NCBI GenBank assembly: GCA_046049545.1
Contig: JBJORF010000133.1
Span: forward strand, 1 to 8,784
Length of the DNA: 8,784 nucleotides
Reading direction: 5' to 3'
From: Romeriopsis sp046049545
GTDB taxonomy: Bacteria > Cyanobacteriota > Cyanobacteriia > Leptolyngbyales > Leptolyngbyaceae
Positions within the stretch are counted from its first letter, which is position 1, and each line of letters opens with the position of its first letter. The position numbers and the translations under genes were made by a program. This document shows, piece by piece, positions 5,912 through 8,784 of the stretch. Under the pieces are notes generated by a model, which was given only the letters and a program-made list of their open reading frames with translations, did no database searches and was not told the origin of the DNA.

Positions 5912-6200
5912 ACCGAATTCCAGTATTCAGGGGATGCACTGGGTAGCATAGCGCATCTGTTCGCAATTCGTTTTTTTCTTCGGATTCCGCCAAAACAGAC
6001 ATGATTCTATGGTAGATTCATAGAAGAATTGGAACAATTCAGAGCAATCGATAGCTTAAATCTATCGACAAAGCGTTCAGATCCAATAAAAACAAGGCTT
6101 TTGGACGCAATTTCAAGAAAATTTTCTTGCTTCTTATAGATAGCATAGATTTTTTCTATTAATTATCCATTCATTCACTCACCCTGGTAGCCTGTATCCC
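5912..6200. other. Dyad-rich intergenic region between recR and the carbonic-anhydrase-like gene
   Basis: There is no gene in this A+T-rich divergent interval. It contains four dyads: TCTATG-N7-CATAGA (6006-6024), GAATTG-GAA-CAATTC (6026-6040), TCGATAG-N7-CTATCGA (6048-6068) and the 16-bp perfect palindrome CAAGAAAATTTTCTTG (6114-6129). The first three are almost back to back. Short TATAGATAG/CATAGA-like strings recur at 6136-6150. Promoters for both flanking genes should lie here, but no -35/-10 pair is good enough to call. Confidence 0.6.
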
Positions 6201-6827
6201 ATGAACAACCGTTTGCTTTGCTTTTCTCTAGCTGGTTTGGCATTGACCGCTTTCGCGCCATTGCCATCACGGGCCGAAACCCCGATCGTGGCAACGACGA
6301 TTAACAGCACCGCGCCATCCAGCACAAAATCGGCAGTTGTCGTTAATACCAACATTACTGAAGCGGAAGTTTTGGCGGCCCAAAAGGCTTGGGGCGATGC
6401 GCTGGTGGCAATTTCTACCACCTATGATCAAAAAGGCACAGCCGCCGCAAAAGCGTTAGCGGGTGATGTGATTGATGCCGCTTACGGTTACCAAATGGGG
6501 ACTGTACTGTTCAAGCCGACTTTAACGACCGCACCGCAGACGTTTCGCACCACGCGGGCGGGCGCATTGGCTTACTTTGTCGGTGGCGACGCGGCATTCC
6601 CCAATGACCAAGGCTTTGCGCTGAAGGGTTGGCGCAAGGTGGAAGTGCAAAATGCGAGCATCTTCATCAATGGGGATACTGCAACCACGATGGGTAATGT
6701 GATGATTACTGACAAAGCGGGTAAGGTCACGACTGTTGATAAAACTTGGCAATTCCTGAAGGATTCCAATGGCAAGCTGCGGATCGTGCTGCACCATTCT
6801 TCGCTGCCTTACAGCCCTAGCAAGTAA
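6201..6827 (+). CDS. Exported SnoaL/NTF2-like protein, probable iota-class carbonic anhydrase
   Basis: The 208-residue product begins with a signal peptide (MNNRLL, hydrophobic core 5-19, likely cut at SRA|ET after Ala25), so it should act in the periplasm or outside the cell. A linker (26-50) precedes one domain (about 52-204) with blocks YGYQMGTVLFKPT (95-107), TFRTTRAGALAYFVGG (114-129), FPNDQGFALKGW (133-144), GDTATTMGNVMITD (158-171) and KLRIVLHHSSLPY (192-204). The His-His-Ser-Ser motif near the C-terminus and the KPT, YFVGG and MGN blocks match my recollection of iota-carbonic anhydrases (the LCIP63/COG4337 group), SnoaL-like proteins interconverting CO2 and bicarbonate, with metal-free examples from a cyanobacterium. 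The fold is clear; the activity is inferred. Similar proteins have been labelled phosphoribosyl-AMP cyclohydrolase, which this sequence does not support. ATG 6201 is the only start giving the signal peptide; no Shine-Dalgarno sequence is clear. A strong terminator follows. Confidence 0.75.
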   Translation: MNNRLLCFSLAGLALTAFAPLPSRAETPIVATTINSTAPSSTKSAVVVNTNITEAEVLAAQKAWGDALVAISTTYDQKGTAAAKALAGDVIDAAYGYQMGTVLFKPTLTTAPQTFRTTRAGALAYFVGGDAAFPNDQGFALKGWRKVEVQNASIFINGDTATTMGNVMITDKAGKVTTVDKTWQFLKDSNGKLRIVLHHSSLPYSPSK

Positions 6828-6847
6828 GTTGCGGTAATTCAGTCGAA

Positions 6848-6883
6848 AAAAGAGGGTGTTATCGATCGATAACACCCTCTTTT
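6848..6883 (+). terminator. Strong intrinsic terminator: 36-bp perfect palindrome
   Basis: AAAAGAGGGTGTT (6848-6860) and its complement AACACCCTCTTTT (6871-6883) flank the self-complementary centre ATCGATCGAT. This makes a perfect hairpin with an A run before and a T run after it, 20 bases past the stop at 6827. Being symmetrical with A and T tails it could terminate in both directions, but no minus-strand gene points at it. The centre carries a CGATCG core. Confidence 0.9.
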
Positions 6884-6956
6884 ATGGAACTTTCCGGGCA
6901 AGCCTCAAGTCTGGGCGGATGCAAGTTGTATTACCTCAGGCAGTGGATTGAATTTT

Positions 6957-7625
6957 ATGCGGCGCTTCGGTTTTGCTGATTTGGCCCGATCGTGCCAGGC
7001 TTCCCTGGTGATGCTGAGCCTTTTAACCCTATCAACAGCGGCTCAGGCCGCTCCCCGACCAACGCCGCGAGTGGCAATGCAAAATGAAGGCATTTGCTTC
7101 ATTGAACGATCGCATCAAAGCACAATTAATCTCGATCGGCTTTGCGGCAAGGGTACTAAACGTTCCAAAGCTGATCCCAATCGCACGATCGACTTAAGCA
7201 TTGATGTGAATCGTGATGGCATCTCCGATCAGCTTCTAGAGGCAGCCCAGGCAAATCTTGACGCACAGGACGCTGCATGGAAGCAGTTTCAGATTGATAT
7301 TCAGCGCAATCCGAGTTTGAGTACTGACGCGATTAATGCTCTTAGCGCCAAGATCGGCGAGGACTTCAACGCCCGAATGCCCTACTCTGATCGGGTCAAG
7401 CAACTATTTGCTGAAGAGAAACGCGCATTGGAACAGTTCAGTAAACTGACACCACAACAGCAGGAGCGTAATCAGGCTGCCATCGCTGCCAAACAAGCGG
7501 AGCTTTACCGAAAATACAGCCAAGATCCCAGCTTTATCCGCGTTGAGCAGGCACAACGTAAGGTTTACAAAGCAATTGAACGGCGTGGATCGGCAAAGTG
7601 GTTATATTCACCTTCCAGCAATTAA
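6957..7625 (+). CDS. Exported protein of unknown function with a calcium-loop-like motif
   Basis: I do not recognise a named family. From ATG 6957 the product has 222 residues and starts with a signal peptide: basic start MRRFGFADLARS, hydrophobic core 15-27, likely cut at AQA|AP after Ala31. Next comes a Cys pair in GICFIERSHQ...NLDRLCGKG, a short C...LCG element I associate with exported cyanobacterial proteins, probably forming a disulfide. Then DVNRDGISDQLLE carries Asp, Asn, Asp, Gly, Ser and Asp at alternating positions, like an EF-hand or dockerin-type calcium loop. The rest is helical, charged and Gln-rich (LTPQQQERNQAAIAAKQAELYRK). An in-frame TTG at 6948 could lengthen it by three residues; the ribosome binding site is weak for either. 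It follows the strong terminator at 6848-6883, so it needs its own promoter, which I cannot identify. Its stop lies 2 bases from that of the convergent HIT gene. Confidence 0.75.
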   Translation: MRRFGFADLARSCQASLVMLSLLTLSTAAQAAPRPTPRVAMQNEGICFIERSHQSTINLDRLCGKGTKRSKADPNRTIDLSIDVNRDGISDQLLEAAQANLDAQDAAWKQFQIDIQRNPSLSTDAINALSAKIGEDFNARMPYSDRVKQLFAEEKRALEQFSKLTPQQQERNQAAIAAKQAELYRKYSQDPSFIRVEQAQRKVYKAIERRGSAKWLYSPSSN

Positions 7626-7627
7626 CG

Positions 7628-7978
7628 CTAACCAGGAGGCCAAGCGAGCGATCGTCCGCCCAAAATATGAAAGTGAAGATGGTATACGGTCTGCCCACCA
7701 TCTTCGCCAATATTCGTCACCACGCGATAGCCGTTGGCTAAACCTTCCTGTTCGGCGATCGTCCGCACTTTCATCATCATATGACCCAACACCCGATGAT
7801 CATCGGGTTCAACGCTGGCAAGGTTGACGATCGGTTGCTTAGGAATCAGCAAAATATGCACCGGGGCTTGGGGCGCGACATCCCGAAAAGCCAGGCAGAA
7901 ATCGTCTTCGTAAACAATGTCCGCCGGAATTTCGCGACGGATAATTTTGCTGAAGATAGTATCGTTAGGAGCAGTCAT
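7628..7978 (-). CDS. Histidine triad (HIT) family protein, HinT-like
   Basis: The 116-residue product is a full-length HIT-superfamily protein of the HinT/PKCI branch: a small cytoplasmic dimer that hydrolyses nucleoside phosphoramidates and acyl-adenylates such as aminoacyl-AMP. The N-terminal DTIFSKIIRREIPADIVYEDD (6-26), the nucleotide-binding segment APVHILLIPKQPI (38-50), VTNIGEDGGQTV (87-98) and the active-site triad HLHFHILGG with His100, His102 and His104 are all present; His102 is expected to be the nucleophile. The C-terminus ends in WPPG as in close relatives. Start 7978 is the natural N-terminus MTAPNDTIF; no Shine-Dalgarno sequence is clear. It lies 35 bases downstream of the desaturase gene on the same strand, so the two may be co-transcribed. 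Its 3' end almost touches the convergent gene at 7625, leaving no room for a separate terminator. Confidence 0.95.
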   Translation of the reverse strand: MTAPNDTIFSKIIRREIPADIVYEDDFCLAFRDVAPQAPVHILLIPKQPIVNLASVEPDDHRVLGHMMMKVRTIAEQEGLANGYRVVTNIGEDGGQTVYHLHFHILGGRSLAWPPG

Positions 7979-8013
7979 GAGGCGTTATGCTAATCAGAAC
8001 TGCTCCGATCCTA

Positions 8014-8412
8014 TTACATTTCGCGCACCAATGGACAAGGCACTGGGGTTTCGCCGCTCCAGCCTGTCAGTGAGGTCGCATCCTGGTAATGACGCGGCGT
8101 ATTCAGCAATAATCGCCAAGCCTCCATTGCGTCCAGTAAATTAAACCGATCGGGGTAATGAACCTGCAACAATTCCCGCAACTCCGGTGCATAGTTAGAA
8201 TTCATCGATGGAAAAATGTGATGCTCTGTATGATAGGAGAAGTTGCAGTGCAATACATCCAAGATTTTTGGCACTCGCAGGGAAACACTGTTGATTAGCG
8301 GGTCATTGACTTCCGTCATCTCACAAATCAGATGATTGGTGTAGATATAAAACATCGCGATCGCGTACCCAATCCAGATCGGCAGGAAATAACCCAACAG
8401 CAATTGCTGATC
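8014..8412 (-). CDS. Membrane fatty acid desaturase, C-terminal 132 residues (5' part lost at the join)
   Basis: This is the C-terminal third of a membrane-bound acyl-lipid desaturase (COG3239-like), a di-iron enzyme that introduces double bonds into membrane fatty acids. The visible part starts at the GATC (8409-8412) with DQQLLLG, then a transmembrane segment (GYFLPIWIGYAIAMFYIYTN), a CEMTEVNDPLINSV loop, the third histidine box in FSYHTEHHIFPSM (HxxHH), and a cyanobacterial-type tail (HYPDRFNLLDAMEAWRLL...TPRHYQDA). The first two histidine boxes and the N-terminal membrane segments are absent. They should lie upstream (to the right), where the DNA instead encodes an unrelated protein on the other strand. 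The frame is open across the join to a stop at 8416-8418. A TTG at 8401-8403 is not a real start. Regiospecificity cannot be told from this part. Confidence 0.88.
   Translation of the reverse strand, partial: DQQLLLGYFLPIWIGYAIAMFYIYTNHLICEMTEVNDPLINSVSLRVPKILDVLHCNFSYHTEHHIFPSMNSNYAPELRELLQVHYPDRFNLLDAMEAWRLLLNTPRHYQDATSLTGWSGETPVPCPLVREM
8409..8412. other. Right chimeric join at a GATC
   Basis: Desaturase similarity on the minus strand runs up to GATCAG read from 8412, while the aldolase-fold frame on the plus strand begins GATCGT from 8409. The two incomplete genes meet on the same four bases, GATC, with no intergenic DNA. CGATCG cores stop occurring to the right, and protein affinity switches from cyanobacterial to actinobacterial. 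Confidence 0.78.
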
Positions 8413-8784
8413 GTTTCAACTTGCTCGATAAATTAGTAAGGGGCTTGGTAGTACCCGGAGTTGATGGCGTTATGGCTAGCGCAGATATTCTCGAAGAGTT
8501 GGCCTGGCTTGGCGCTCTGGAAGAAAAAGTTGCCATCGGAACCATGAACCGCGGCGGAATCATTGGCGCTTCGTGGGAACTAGATGATCGCTTATCCGCT
8601 TATGACGCCGAACATATCCGAAGTATGGGGCTTGATGGCGGAAAGACCCTATTGCGCATCGATGAGACCGATCCTGGAACTGCGCGAACCATTGAGATGG
8701 TTGCAGCGGTAACAACACAACTCGCAGATTTTGAGTTGGTATCAATGATTGAACCGCTGCCTTATATAAAGAATGAAAAAGGCA
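8409..8784 (+). CDS. Cgl0159-family (beta/alpha)8 aldolase-like protein, internal fragment
   Basis: This frame is open from the join to the window edge (125 codons) without start or stop. It resembles the Cgl0159 family, aldolase-fold proteins of actinobacteria often found in myo-inositol utilisation loci; the reaction is not established. Family blocks: DRFNLLDKLVRGLVVPGVDG (residues 1-20 of the fragment), ADILEELAWLGALEEKVAIG, TMNRGGIIGASWELDDR, LDGGKTLLRIDETDPGTART and a final MIEPLP. The Lys in DGGKTLLRID is a candidate Schiff-base residue by analogy with class I aldolases, which is inference. G+C is about 49%, low for most actinobacteria but usual for freshwater planktonic lineages. The first ~100-150 residues are missing to the left of the join, where a cyanobacterial desaturase lies instead, so the fragment was cut rather than naturally positioned here. 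Confidence 0.8.

Noticed and set aside
6201..6827. Annotation as phosphoribosyl-AMP cyclohydrolase
   Set aside because: No HisI metal-binding motifs are present, and the protein has a signal peptide. The SnoaL/iota-carbonic-anhydrase reading fits better.
8401..8403. TTG as a start codon for a short desaturase-like protein
   Set aside because: Family similarity runs through it to the join, and the enzyme needs the missing histidine boxes. It is a truncated gene, not a mini-protein.
299..8412. The central segment as a mobile element or genomic island between the two flanks
   Set aside because: The flanks differ from each other in composition and apparent phylum, there is no integrase, transposase or terminal repeat, and the contents are housekeeping genes with cut ends.
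8130..8435. The peptide DRFNLLD occurs both in the desaturase (minus strand) and at the start of the aldolase-like fragment (plus strand)
   Set aside because: It raised the idea of homology-driven joining, but the two are on opposite strands, differ at several bases, only one copy is at the join, and each fits its own family. Chance.

Overview
The window is best read as three pieces of DNA from three different bacteria. The central part (about 299-8412) is cyanobacterial. It has the HIP1 octamer GCGATCGC at 2918, 3271 and 8357, very frequent CGATCG cores, Uma2-family proteins, and LipA, RecR and PanB sequences of cyanobacterial type. The left end (1 to about 298, about 65% G+C by hand count, no CGATCG) carries the 3' end of an aat gene. 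It looks like a high-G+C bacterium, perhaps a planctomycete. The right end (about 8413-8784, about 49% G+C, no CGATCG) encodes part of a Cgl0159-type aldolase-fold protein typical of actinobacteria, possibly a lower-G+C freshwater lineage. At both joins a gene is cut mid-reading-frame and the break falls on a GATC. I therefore think the window is a ligation or assembly chimera rather than a natural gene order.

Layout. 3-170: aat 3' end (+). 300-785: panB cut at codon 162 (-). 898-1527 and 1620-2360: two tandem Uma2-family proteins (+), the second with a Gln/Ala coiled-coil tail built on a 21-bp repeat. 2383-3132: unrecognised membrane protein (-), downstream of lipA (3195-4100, -) with a perfect hairpin between them. 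4305-4847: stand-alone receiver-domain response regulator (+) with a good promoter and a terminator. 4906-5314: gene-free. 5315-5911: recR (-). 5912-6200: intergenic, with four dyads. 6201-6827: exported protein resembling iota-class carbonic anhydrase (+), closed by a 36-bp perfect palindrome terminator. 6957-7625: exported protein of unknown function with an EF-hand/dockerin-like calcium loop (+). 7628-7978: HIT protein (-), downstream of a fatty acid desaturase cut at the right join (8014-8412, -). 8409-8784: actinobacterial fragment (+).

The cyanobacterial genes are mostly housekeeping: pantothenate synthesis, lipoate synthesis, recombination repair, lipid desaturation and nucleotide hydrolysis. 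They form short, mostly divergent or convergent units; only lipA with the membrane protein, and desaturase with HIT, look co-directional enough to be operons. I see no CRISPR array, transposase, tRNA, rRNA or defence island. The most interesting biology is the putative exported iota-carbonic anhydrase and its dyad-rich upstream region. The most important technical point is that the two ends should not be read as neighbours of the centre.
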